Position numbers and translations under genes: made by a program. DNA of 64,000 bases from Actinoalloteichus hoggarensis (lineage in GTDB: Bacteria > Actinomycetota > Actinomycetes > Mycobacteriales > Pseudonocardiaceae), in assembly GCF_002234535.1 (NCBI RefSeq), contig NZ_CP022521.1, forward strand, positions 1,798,001 through 1,862,000, given 5' to 3'. Under the pieces are notes generated by a model, which saw only the letters and a list, made by a program, of their open reading frames with translations, was not told where the DNA came from and did not search any database. Positions 56,481 to 64,000 of the stretch are shown piece by piece (within the stretch, counting starts at the first letter, position 1; each line of letters starts with the position of its first letter).

Positions 56481-57689
56481 GTGGCGTCGGCGGCGATCGT
56501 GTGGGATGCGGACCTCCTCGGATACGACATGGGGGCGTCCCATCCGCTCACCCCGCTCCGGCTCGACCTGACGATGCGGCTGGCTCGTGAGTCGGGAGTC
56601 CTCGACGAGGTATCGCTGGTTCGGCCGACGCCGGTGGACGAGACGTTGCTCGCGGGCATCCATGACCACGCCTATCTCGCCGCCGTTCGTGCGGCCTCCG
56701 AGCCTGATGCCGAAGTGCGCCCGGAGCTCATCGCCCGCTTCGGCCTCGGCACGGTGGACAACCCGATCTTCCCCGGTATGCATCAGGCGTCCGCCCTGAT
56801 CGCAGGCGGTTCGGTCGCCGGGGCACGGGAGATCATCGAGGGTCGCGCGGACCGAGCGGTGCACATCGCGGGCGGGCTGCACCACGCGATGGCCGGTCGA
56901 GCGGCGGGGTTCTGCGTCTACAACGACTGCGTGGCCGCCATCACGTGGCTTCTCGAGCAGGGCCTGGAGCGGGTGGCGTACCTCGACGTGGACGTGCACC
57001 ACGGCGACGGGGTGCAGGCCGCCTTCCATGACGATCCGCGGGTGCTGACCGTCTCGGTCCACCAGCATCCGACGACGCTCTGGCCGGGAACAGGCAGCCC
57101 CGACGAGGTGGGCGGCCCGGGCGCCGAGGGCCGCACGGTGAACCTGGCGCTGCCGCCGGGCACCGACGACGCCGGCTGGCAGCGTGCCTTCCATGCGGTG
57201 GTGCCCTCGGTGCTCGCGGCATTCGAGCCGCAGCTGCTCGTCACGCAGTGCGGCGTCGACACTCACCGGGAGGACCCGCTGGCGGATCTCGCGTTGACGG
57301 TCGACGGGCATCGGGCGATCTATCGGACTCTGCGGGATCTGGCGCGGGCTCACGCCGGAGGGCGCTGGCTTGCGCTCGGCGGCGGCGGTTACTCACCGTA
57401 TCGGGTGGTGCCGAGGTCGTGGACGCATCTGCTGGCGGTGGTGCTGGACCGTGACCTTCGGCCCGAGACGGCGACGCCGGCGGGATGGCAGGCTCATGTC
57501 GCCGAGCTGGCCCCCGACGTGCCCGTTCCGGCCACGATGTCGGACGACCTTCGCGGCGATGGGGATGGAGCAGGCAGTTTCCCGGCCTGGGACGGCGGCG
57601 TGTCGCATCCGGTCGATCGGGCCGTGTCGGCCGTCCGCCGGGCGGTGTTCCCCCTGTACGGACTCGACCCGCACGACCGACGGGACTGA
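56481..57689 (+). CDS. acuC: AcuC-type protein deacetylase (class I/II HDAC fold)
   Basis: This 402-residue zinc-dependent deacetylase removes acetyl groups from lysines, classically of acetyl-CoA synthetase. Seen motifs are HPLTPLRLDLTMRL, GGLHHAMAGRAAGFCVYND with the catalytic His pair, YLDVDVHHGDGVQ with zinc-binding Asp and His, TVSVHQHPTTLWPGTG and ALGGGGY. GTG 56481 is supported by TACGGT six nt before it. The acetyltransferase gene follows 338 nt downstream in the same direction, suggesting a writer-eraser pair. Confidence 0.93.
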   Translation: MASAAIVWDADLLGYDMGASHPLTPLRLDLTMRLARESGVLDEVSLVRPTPVDETLLAGIHDHAYLAAVRAASEPDAEVRPELIARFGLGTVDNPIFPGMHQASALIAGGSVAGAREIIEGRADRAVHIAGGLHHAMAGRAAGFCVYNDCVAAITWLLEQGLERVAYLDVDVHHGDGVQAAFHDDPRVLTVSVHQHPTTLWPGTGSPDEVGGPGAEGRTVNLALPPGTDDAGWQRAFHAVVPSVLAAFEPQLLVTQCGVDTHREDPLADLALTVDGHRAIYRTLRDLARAHAGGRWLALGGGGYSPYRVVPRSWTHLLAVVLDRDLRPETATPAGWQAHVAELAPDVPVPATMSDDLRGDGDGAGSFPAWDGGVSHPVDRAVSAVRRAVFPLYGLDPHDRRD

Positions 57690-58027
57690 GCGGCGTCGCA
57701 GACCGCCCCGATCCACCGCTCGACGTCGGTGCGGCCTGCCCGCCGACGCTCCGTGGTGGTCGCCGTCCCAGCGCGTCGTCGAGAGGGCATGGTCGGCAGG
57801 CCTCGTGGAGCCCGAACGAATCGGTTGCCCACGCCCGTCGACGTGGTACCCGGTGTCGATCGGCGCGGACCCCGATCGAGGCCCGAACCTGTTGGCGACT
57901 CGGCGTCGTCGTGCCACGGTGGGGACGGCGGCGCGGCGCCGCACATGGTGCGGTGTATCGGCCTTGACCGGCGGGTCCGCGTCTTCGGTGCGACGTCCGC
58001 GGCGGTCGACGAGAAGGGCGGCGGCTG
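57690..58027. other. Gap between acuC and the acetyltransferase gene
   Basis: About 340 nt with no supported ORF and no obvious promoter or hairpin. Confidence 0.4.
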
Positions 58028-60781
58028 ATGAGTTCCGAATCCCGACGACGGGAGGAGACGGCGACGGCGACCGGTGCGCCCGCCCACTGGGCGGCCGACG
58101 TGGTGCTCAGCGACGGCGGCACCGTGCATCTGCGGCCGTTGGTGCCCGAGGACGGTCCGCGCCTGGTGGCGCTGCACTCCCGGATGAGCGAGCGGACCCG
58201 CTACCTGCGTTACTTCGGCGCCTACCCCCGGATGCCCGCCTCGGACATCCGGCGGTTCAGCACCGTCGATCACCGCGAACGGGTCGCGTTCGGGGCACTG
58301 CTCGGTGACGACATCGTCGCCGTCGGCCGCTATGACCGACTGCCGGGGAGCGCGGCCGCGGAGGTCGCGTTCGTCGTCGAGGACGGCCATCAGGGCCGTG
58401 GACTCGGTTCGATCCTGCTGGAGCATCTGGCTGCCGCGGCGCGGGAGCGCGGCCTTCGCGGCTTCGAGGCCGAGGTCCTCGCGGAGAACGTCCAGATGGT
58501 CTCGGTGTTCCGCGAAGCGGGATACACGGTGCGTCGGGAGCACGACGAGGGCGTCCTGCACCTGGAGTTCACCATCGACCCGACCGAACGGTCCGTGGCC
58601 GTCGCCAGGGCGCGTGAACAGGCCGCCGAGGCTCGCAGCGTCCACAATCTGCTGCATCCCGGTTCGGTGGCGGTGATCGGGGCCTCCACCGACCACGCCA
58701 AGCTGGGCCATGCGGTGCTGACCAATCTGTTGGCGGCCGACTTCGCCGGACCGGTGTATCCGGTCAACCCGGAGCATCGCTCGGTGCGGGGCGTCCGGGC
58801 CTATCCCTCGGTGGTGGACATCCCCGACGAGGTCGATCTCGCGGTGGTGGCGGTGCCCGCGGCGCGGATGGACGAGGTGCTCGACGGCTGTCTGGCCAAG
58901 GGCGTGAAGGCGCTGGTGGTGATCAGCGCGGGCTTCGGCGAGACGGGCGAGGACGGGTTGGGCGCCGAGCGGCGCCTCGTCCGGGCGGCGCGGGCGCACG
59001 GGATGCGAGTCGTCGGCCCGAACGCGCTCGGCGTGGTCAACAACGATGTCGAGGTGCGCTTGAACGCCTCCCTGGCGCCTGGTCTGCCCGCGCCGGGACG
59101 GGTCGGCTTCTTCTGTCAGTCCGGTGCGCTGGGTACCGCGATCCTGGCCGCGGCCGCCGCACGAGGACTGGGCCTGTCCACGTTCGTCTCGGCGGGCAAC
59201 CGCGCCGACGTCTCGGGCAATGATCTCCTCCAGTACTGGCAGACCGACCCGGGCACCGACGTGGTCCTGCTCTACCTGGAGTCCTTCGGCAATCCCCGCA
59301 AGTTCGCGCGACTTGCCCGCAGGCTCGGCCGCACCAAGCCGATCGTGGCGGTCAAGTCGGGCAGGCATTCGGGTCCGCCCGCCCTGGCGGCGACGTCGGT
59401 TCCGGTGGACGAGACCAGCGTCGCGGCGCTGTTCGAGCGGTCGGGGGTGATCCGGGTGGAGACGCTGGCCCAGCTCTTCGACACGGCACTCGTCCTGGCG
59501 AATCAGCCGTTGCCCGCGGGTGACCGGGTGTCGATCGTCGGCAACTCGACCGCGCTGGGACTGCTCGCGGCCGACGTCGCGCTGGCCGAGGGCCTGCGGC
59601 TCACGGGCGGCCCGGTGGACGTCGGCGCCGCCGCGACGCCGGAGCAGTTCGCGTCCGCCGTGCGTGCGGCGATCGAGTCTCCCGACGTCGACGCGCTGGT
59701 GGCGGTGTTCGTGCCGCCTGTGGCGGTGCCCGGCAGCGCCTATGCGAGGGCCCTGCGGGCCGCGGTGTCCGACCCGCCCGGCGGAATCCGTAAGCCGGTC
59801 GTCTCGACGTTCCTCGCGGTGGAGGGCATTCCGGACGAGCTGGCCGTCCTCGGTCCCGGCGGCTCGCCGGGACCGGGCTCCGTGCCGTCGTATCCGAGCC
59901 CGGAACGTGCGGTGTCCGCGCTGGCCAGGACCGTTCGCCACGCCCGATGGCGGTCCGCGCCGCAGGGCGAGGCCTACCGTCCGGCGGGTGTCGAGCCCGA
60001 CCGTGCCGCCGGTCTCGTCGATGCCTGGCGAGCGCGGCTCGGCTCGGCGCCGGTCGCGGCAGACGGATCGAGTCCGTCGACGGCGGGCTCGTCCACTGCC
60101 TCGGATCGGGCGACGATCACGTTGTCGGACGACCAGGTCGGCGAGCTGCTGGGCTGCTACGGCATCGAGCCGGTGCCCTTCACCCTCGTCGAGTCGCTCG
60201 AGGAGGCGCTGGACGCCGCATCGGAGCTGGGCTTCCCCGTGGCGTTGAAGAGCGCGAATCCCGCCCTACGGCATCGGCCGGACCTGGTCGGCGTCCGGTT
60301 GGGTCTCACGAGTCCGGATCAGGTGCGGTCGGCGTTCCATGGTCTGCGGGAGGCGTCTCCGACGGGAGGGCTGTACGTGCAGCGGATGGCGCCCGCCGGC
60401 GTGTCCTGTGTGATCGCGTTACAGGACGACCCCTCGTTCGGCACGTTGTTGTCCTTCGGGCTGTCCGGGATCGCGGGGGAGCTCCTCGGCGACCGGGTGT
60501 ATCGGGCGGTGCCGCTGACCGACGTGGACGTCGACGCGGTGATCCGCGAGCCGAGGGCCGCACCGCTGCTCACCGGGTATCGGGGCAGCACGCCGTGTGA
60601 CCTGGTGGCCTTGGCGGACCTGGTCTCTCGGGTCTCCGCCCTCGCCGAGGACGTGCGTGCCGTTCGGATGCTGTCGCTCGACCCGGTGCTGTCGGCCGCC
60701 TCGGGTGCGTACGTCGCCGGTGCCCGGATCGTCCTCGGTCCGGAGCCCACCTCGGATGCGGGGCCGAGGCGGCTCCGCTGA
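58028..60781 (+). CDS. Pat-type protein acetyltransferase: GNAT domain fused to ADP-forming acyl-CoA synthetase
   Basis: This 917-residue protein has a GNAT domain (about 20-185; HLRPLVPEDGPRL, FVVEDGHQGRGLGSILLEHL) followed by CoA-binding (about 205-335; HPGSVAVIGASTD), flavodoxin-like ligase (about 345-500; GFFCQSGALGTAIL) and ATP-grasp (about 695-905) domains. The region that normally bears the phospho-His (SHTGA-like) reads LAATSVPVDE near residue 455, so the ligase is probably not catalytic, as in Salmonella Pat. It should acetylate metabolic enzymes and be reversed by AcuC. The ATG follows AAGGG. Confidence 0.88.
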   Translation: MSSESRRREETATATGAPAHWAADVVLSDGGTVHLRPLVPEDGPRLVALHSRMSERTRYLRYFGAYPRMPASDIRRFSTVDHRERVAFGALLGDDIVAVGRYDRLPGSAAAEVAFVVEDGHQGRGLGSILLEHLAAAARERGLRGFEAEVLAENVQMVSVFREAGYTVRREHDEGVLHLEFTIDPTERSVAVARAREQAAEARSVHNLLHPGSVAVIGASTDHAKLGHAVLTNLLAADFAGPVYPVNPEHRSVRGVRAYPSVVDIPDEVDLAVVAVPAARMDEVLDGCLAKGVKALVVISAGFGETGEDGLGAERRLVRAARAHGMRVVGPNALGVVNNDVEVRLNASLAPGLPAPGRVGFFCQSGALGTAILAAAAARGLGLSTFVSAGNRADVSGNDLLQYWQTDPGTDVVLLYLESFGNPRKFARLARRLGRTKPIVAVKSGRHSGPPALAATSVPVDETSVAALFERSGVIRVETLAQLFDTALVLANQPLPAGDRVSIVGNSTALGLLAADVALAEGLRLTGGPVDVGAAATPEQFASAVRAAIESPDVDALVAVFVPPVAVPGSAYARALRAAVSDPPGGIRKPVVSTFLAVEGIPDELAVLGPGGSPGPGSVPSYPSPERAVSALARTVRHARWRSAPQGEAYRPAGVEPDRAAGLVDAWRARLGSAPVAADGSSPSTAGSSTASDRATITLSDDQVGELLGCYGIEPVPFTLVESLEEALDAASELGFPVALKSANPALRHRPDLVGVRLGLTSPDQVRSAFHGLREASPTGGLYVQRMAPAGVSCVIALQDDPSFGTLLSFGLSGIAGELLGDRVYRAVPLTDVDVDAVIREPRAAPLLTGYRGSTPCDLVALADLVSRVSALAEDVRAVRMLSLDPVLSAASGAYVAGARIVLGPEPTSDAGPRRLR

Positions 60782-60867
60782 TCGTCCTCGACCGAATCGG
60801 CGCCGTCCCGGGGGCGTCCCGTCCCGTCGGCTCCCGCCGTGCGGGCCGCGCGGGGCGGCGCCGCCGA

Positions 60868-61329
60868 TCAGGAGTCGGACCCGGTGGGCAGTCGAGCCGC
60901 GAACGCGGTGAGCAATCGCGCGAAGTCGGCTTGATCCTCGGAGCTGAACGTGGACATCGCGGCGGCCAGGACGCTCTGCCGGAACCGGTGGACTGCCGCC
61001 GAGGCGGTACGGCCTTCGGCCGTGCGGGTCAGCACCGTGCGGCGCCCGTCTCGTTGATCGGCCTCCCGGCGCAGCAATCCTGCGGAGACCAGCTCGGAGA
61101 CCAGTCGGCTGGCCCTCGGCCGGTCCACCGACAGCGCCGAGGCGACGTCGGTGACACCGATCGGTCGTCCGTCCAGCTCGGCGGCCTCGACCGCGTCGAG
61201 CACCTCGAAGCCCGCGGTGCTCGGCGAGACGCCGTTCTGCTCGCTCGCGAGACGCCCGATGACTCGGCGACTCTGCATCCTGCGGATGACCACCATGGCT
61301 CGTTCGACGGCCGCTACGTGCTCGTTCAC
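60868..61329 (-). CDS. MarR-family transcriptional regulator
   Basis: This 153-residue winged-helix regulator has VTDVASALSVDRPRASRLVSELVSAGLLRREADQRDGRRTVLTRT (61022-61165), the MarR recognition helix and wing. GTG 61329 follows GGAGG. It is divergent from a second MarR-like gene 52 nt away and the shared promoter holds an inverted repeat. Ligand unknown. Confidence 0.9.
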   Translation of the reverse strand: MNEHVAAVERAMVVIRRMQSRRVIGRLASEQNGVSPSTAGFEVLDAVEAAELDGRPIGVTDVASALSVDRPRASRLVSELVSAGLLRREADQRDGRRTVLTRTAEGRTASAAVHRFRQSVLAAAMSTFSSEDQADFARLLTAFAARLPTGSDS

Positions 61330-61347
61330 CGTCCTCCATCACATATC

Positions 61348-61369
61348 ATCGTGCAACTGGTTGTGAGAT
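61348..61369. promoter_or_regulatory. Probable MarR operator between the two divergent genes
   Basis: ATC-N3-CAAC-TG-GTTG-N3-GAT is an interrupted palindrome in the 52-nt gap. It ends where the TACAAT of the rightward gene begins. Confidence 0.5.
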
Positions 61370-61375
61370 TACAAT
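61370..61375 (+). promoter_or_regulatory. -10 hexamer of leaderless rightward gene
   Basis: TACAAT, close to consensus, ends 6 nt before GTG 61382. Confidence 0.55.
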
Positions 61376-61381
61376 AAAAGG

Positions 61382-61816
61382 GTGACCGTGATGGACGAGG
61401 CGCGCACACCGATCGGCTTCTGGCTCAGACATCTGGATCAACTCATCGAGACCGGACTGGACGAGGCACTGACGGCGGCGAACGTGACGCGTCGACAGTG
61501 GCAGGTGCTCTCGCTGCTGCGCGCCCGGCCCAGGGACCCGGCGGAACTCCTGGTGGAGCTGCGGCCCTTCGCCACGATCGTCGAGGCCCACACGGTTCTC
61601 GACGATCTGCGCGACCGAGGCTGGATCGACGACGAGGCCGACCACTGCGCGATCACCGCCGACGGCGTCGCCGTCTGGAGCGCGGCCGCCGAGCACGCCC
61701 ACGAGTTCCGGCGTGCCACCTCGGACGGGATCACCGAGGAGGAGTACCGCACGACGCTTCGAGTGCTGCGTCGGATGGCGGGGAACATCGTCGAGCGGGC
61801 CGTCTCGCCGCGCTGA
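61382..61816 (+). CDS. MarR-like winged-helix protein
   Basis: This 144-residue protein has a MarR-like helical core (TPIGFWLRHLDQLIETGLDEAL, RRQWQVLSLL, VLDDLRDRGWID) but a shortened wing (DDEADHCAITADG). It is probably a DNA-binding regulator controlled with, or by, the divergent MarR gene. GTG 61382 has TACAAT six nt before it and should be leaderless; ATG 61391 is the alternative. Confidence 0.75.
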   Translation: MTVMDEARTPIGFWLRHLDQLIETGLDEALTAANVTRRQWQVLSLLRARPRDPAELLVELRPFATIVEAHTVLDDLRDRGWIDDEADHCAITADGVAVWSAAAEHAHEFRRATSDGITEEEYRTTLRVLRRMAGNIVERAVSPR

Positions 61817-61854
61817 GGCGCGAGTACGCTGCCCGCCCTGACCGGCCCGGACGG

Positions 61855-63159
61855 TCAGTCGGTCGGCGGTCCCAGATCCAGGGTGATCTGTGCTCCGCCC
61901 CAGGCCGAGGCGCCCAGACTCAGGCTCCCGCCGGAGGCCGCGGCCGTCCGTCGGGCGATGTCCAGTCCCAGCCCGGTCGATCCCGCGCCGCTGGCACCCC
62001 GCCGCAGCGGACCGGTGTCGCCGTTCGCCGACTCGCCGAAGCCCGGCCCGGCGTCGGCGACGACGAGCCGGGCCCCGCCGGTGGGCCAGGCCAGCAGCCG
62101 GACCGCGATGGCACTGCCGTCCGGGGTGTGCGCGAAGACGTTGCCCAGCAGGGCGTCGACACAGGCCGCCAGATCCGCCTCGACAAGACGGACCGGCACC
62201 GGACCCAGCGCCAGGTCCAGTTCCACGGGCCGTTCGGTGTCCTCGGCCAGGACGGACCAGAACTGCACGCGATCCCGTACCACCGCCGCCGCGTCACACC
62301 AGATCGGCAGCGGATGGACACCCGTCTCGACGGCGCGTCGTCTGGCGTCACCGATGATCTCGGTGACCGCGCGCTCCAACTCGGCCACGGAGGCGCTGAT
62401 CCGCCGGGCCTCCGCAGGATCGTTGAGGCCCTCGGCCTCCAGCTTCATCGAGGTCAACGGTGTGCGCAGCCGATGGGAGAGGTCTGCGACGGTCTCCCGT
62501 TCCTCACGGAGCAGCTCCTTGATCCGGCCGGCGAGATGGTTGAGTCCGCCTGCCACCTCACGCAGCTCCGTCGGGCCCTCCGGGGTGGCCCGCGCGTCCA
62601 TCTCGCCCGCCGCGAGCCGGTGCGACACGTCGGCGAGCCTGCGGGTCGGCCGGACCAGCGAGTGTGCCAGTCGGTCGGAGACCAGCACGCTGACCGCCAT
62701 CAGGGCGATGCCGAGCAGCAGCAGGATCAACCACGATCTGGTGACTCCCTGCCGCATCTCCTCGGTGGTCACCAGCGTGCGGATCACCGCGGTACGACCG
62801 TCGGCGTCCACGGTGGCGAAGAGGATCTCGCGCCCCGCCGGTGTCTCGGCCGACAGGCTCTGTCCGAGCATGGCCAGCTCCACCGCGTCCGTGGGGGCGG
62901 TCTCCTCGCCGACGACCGTGCCGTCGGGAAGGAACACGCTCACCGGCCGATCGACCAGGCCGTTGGCCCCGAGGCTGCGTTCCAGCGCCTCGACATCGCT
63001 GTTGGCCACGACCCAGATGAGCGACTGCGCCTCGACCGTCGCCGCGTGCACCGCCCGGTCCTCGGCGAAGGTGCGGATCAGCAGGGCCAGCGGGATCAGG
63101 AACGCCACCAGGACGAGCGAGGTCGTCGTGCCCACCAGGATCGCGAGTCGACGTCTCAT
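61855..63159 (-). CDS. Sensor histidine kinase
   Basis: This 434-residue kinase has TM1 (5-30), an extracytoplasmic sensor domain (31-142), TM2 (143-165), HAMP (166-218) and a dimerisation box ADLSHRLRTPLTSM with His229. The catalytic domain keeps VVADAGPGFG and STGLGLDIARR, while the N box reads ALLGNVFAHT. The overall form resembles the streptomycete CseC-like kinases. It starts 10 nt after its regulator's stop. Confidence 0.9.
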   Translation of the reverse strand: MRRRLAILVGTTTSLVLVAFLIPLALLIRTFAEDRAVHAATVEAQSLIWVVANSDVEALERSLGANGLVDRPVSVFLPDGTVVGEETAPTDAVELAMLGQSLSAETPAGREILFATVDADGRTAVIRTLVTTEEMRQGVTRSWLILLLLGIALMAVSVLVSDRLAHSLVRPTRRLADVSHRLAAGEMDARATPEGPTELREVAGGLNHLAGRIKELLREERETVADLSHRLRTPLTSMKLEAEGLNDPAEARRISASVAELERAVTEIIGDARRRAVETGVHPLPIWCDAAAVVRDRVQFWSVLAEDTERPVELDLALGPVPVRLVEADLAACVDALLGNVFAHTPDGSAIAVRLLAWPTGGARLVVADAGPGFGESANGDTGPLRRGASGAGSTGLGLDIARRTAAASGGSLSLGASAWGGAQITLDLGPPTD

Positions 63160-63169
63160 CGGGCTCTCC

Positions 63170-63853
63170 TCATCCCTGCGGGGCGGCGAGCTTCACGCCG
63201 ACCCCGCGCACGGTGTGCAGATAACGTGCGTGCTGAGCGGTCTCGCCGAGCTTCCGCCGCAGCCACGACAGATGGACGTCCACCGTCTTGTCCGCGCCGC
63301 CGTAGGGCACCTGCCAGACCTCGGTCAGCAGCTCGCGTTTGCTGACCACCTCGCCCGCGCGGGTCGCCAGATAGTGCAGCAGATCGAACTCGCGTGGCGT
63401 CAGATCCAGTCGTCTGCCGTCGAGCTCCACCTCGCGCGCCCGCCCGTTGACCCGCAGTCCACCGACGATGACCGTCGGATCCTCGTCCTCTTCGCTCCCT
63501 CTGCGCAGCACCGCCCGGACACGCGCGTCGAGCTGGCCCGCGCCGAAGGGCTTGGTGAGGTAGTCGTCGGCTCCCGCGTCGAGTGCGGCGATGATCTCGG
63601 TCTCGTCGTCTCGCGCGGTGGCCACGATCACCGGGACACGACTGACCGCGCGCAGCATCCGCAGCATCTCGCGGCCGTCCATGTCGGGCAGCCCGAGGTC
63701 GAGAACGACGAGATCGGGACGGTCGGCGACGGCCTGGGAGAGCCCGTCCATCGCGGTCCTCGCCGAGGCGACGGCGTGCCCGCGTTCGGTCAACGCTCGG
63801 GTGAGCGCGGTGCGAATCGTCGCGTCGTCCTCGATCAGCAGTAGATGGGCCAC
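63170..63853 (-). CDS. OmpR/PhoB-family response regulator
   Basis: This 227-residue regulator has a receiver domain (LLIEDD, phospho-acceptor Asp52 in VVLDLGLPDMDG, Lys in LTKPFGAGQ) and a winged-helix DNA-binding domain (LTPREFDLLHYLATRAGEVVS ... VRGVGVKL). AGGTGG precedes the ATG. It forms a two-component system with the kinase downstream. Promoter-region hexamer TAGCGT lies about 12 nt further upstream. Confidence 0.93.
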   Translation of the reverse strand: MAHLLLIEDDATIRTALTRALTERGHAVASARTAMDGLSQAVADRPDLVVLDLGLPDMDGREMLRMLRAVSRVPVIVATARDDETEIIAALDAGADDYLTKPFGAGQLDARVRAVLRRGSEEDEDPTVIVGGLRVNGRAREVELDGRRLDLTPREFDLLHYLATRAGEVVSKRELLTEVWQVPYGGADKTVDVHLSWLRRKLGETAQHARYLHTVRGVGVKLAAPQG

Positions 63854-63904
63854 CTGAGAACGCTAACCGAGGACGGGGCGGGTCGAGACCGCCCGGACGA
63901 GTCC

Positions 63905-63917
63905 TAAGGCCGCCTTA
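63905..63917. repeat. Inverted repeat upstream of the response regulator
   Basis: TAAGGC-C-GCCTTA is a perfect inverted repeat 52 nt upstream of the regulator ATG. It could be an operator for an unknown regulator or part of the promoter. Confidence 0.35.
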
Positions 63918-64000
63918 TCCTCGCGTTAACCCTCGAGATCGCGGTGTGGACGAATCATCGTCGCGCGTCTGTCGGACGTCGACCGAGGCGAGTCGCGTCG

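Noticed and set aside
57494-59941. 815-codon minus-strand ORF opposite acuC and the Pat gene
   Set aside because: Shadow ORF; the plus strand carries clear domain motifs.

Overview
The window is high-GC (roughly 70%) actinomycete chromosome. Codons end mostly in G or C, GTG starts are common, and the order of the housekeeping genes follows the recA-lexA region of Mycobacterium and Corynebacterium as I remember it. Gene content (class II ribonucleotide reductase, Edd/Eda, DUF3558 and DUF349 proteins, a GNAT-acyl-CoA synthetase fusion) fits a filamentous Pseudonocardiales-type organism, but the genus is my inference. I see no tRNA, rRNA, CRISPR array, insertion sequence or phage.

Layout. 1-5.1 kb: 3' end of dxs with a 19-bp terminator hairpin, a two-component pair, and a Tat-exported flavoenzyme that closely resembles Streptomyces L-glutamate oxidase. 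5.3-9.7 kb: a lone MazF/PemK-like gene facing away from lepA, then recA-recX with two separate DNA-damage promoter signals. 10-15.3 kb: a HAD hydrolase, the Entner-Doudoroff pair edd-eda, a small unknown gene and a lipoprotein. 15.9-19.3 kb: gluABCD glutamate-type ABC importer. 19.4-30.7 kb: miaB, a membrane protein, a DUF349 protein, an extradiol-dioxygenase-like protein, miaA, dapF, an inserted MFS exporter, hflX and a membrane-anchored secreted protein. 31-36.3 kb: lexA divergent from a LysM membrane protein with two SOS boxes between them, then nrdR-nrdJ with two NrdR boxes. 36.3-37.7 kb: a gene-poor stretch of atypical composition.

The second half is more accessory. 37.7-40.7 kb: a secreted PQQ-type sugar dehydrogenase with a cellulose-binding module, converging on a TetR regulator with a clear operator, and an ACT-domain protein. 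41-45.3 kb: a sugar-acid operon (KDG-type permease, four-carbon acid sugar kinase, PdxA-type dehydrogenase) followed by its probable GntR regulator. 45.4-50.7 kb: a secreted CocE/S15 hydrolase, a DUF4192 protein with a coupled odd ORF, and an S9 peptidase. 50.7-53.7 kb: dtxR/ideR-galK-galE read into the S9 peptidase gene. 54-57.7 kb: a two-domain sulfurtransferase, a DUF3558 lipoprotein and acuC. 58-60.8 kb: a Pat-type GNAT/acyl-CoA-synthetase fusion. 60.9-63.9 kb: two divergent MarR-like genes and a second two-component pair.

How it fits together. DNA repair and deoxynucleotide supply (recA, recX, lexA, LysM protein, nrdR, nrdJ) are tied by readable LexA, RecA-NDp-type and NrdR sites. tRNA and ribosome maintenance genes (miaB, miaA, hflX, lepA) lie between them. 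AcuC and Pat form a probable reversible protein-acetylation pair. At least nine genes carry a TANNNT hexamer only 6-8 nt before the start codon, which points to widespread leaderless transcripts.
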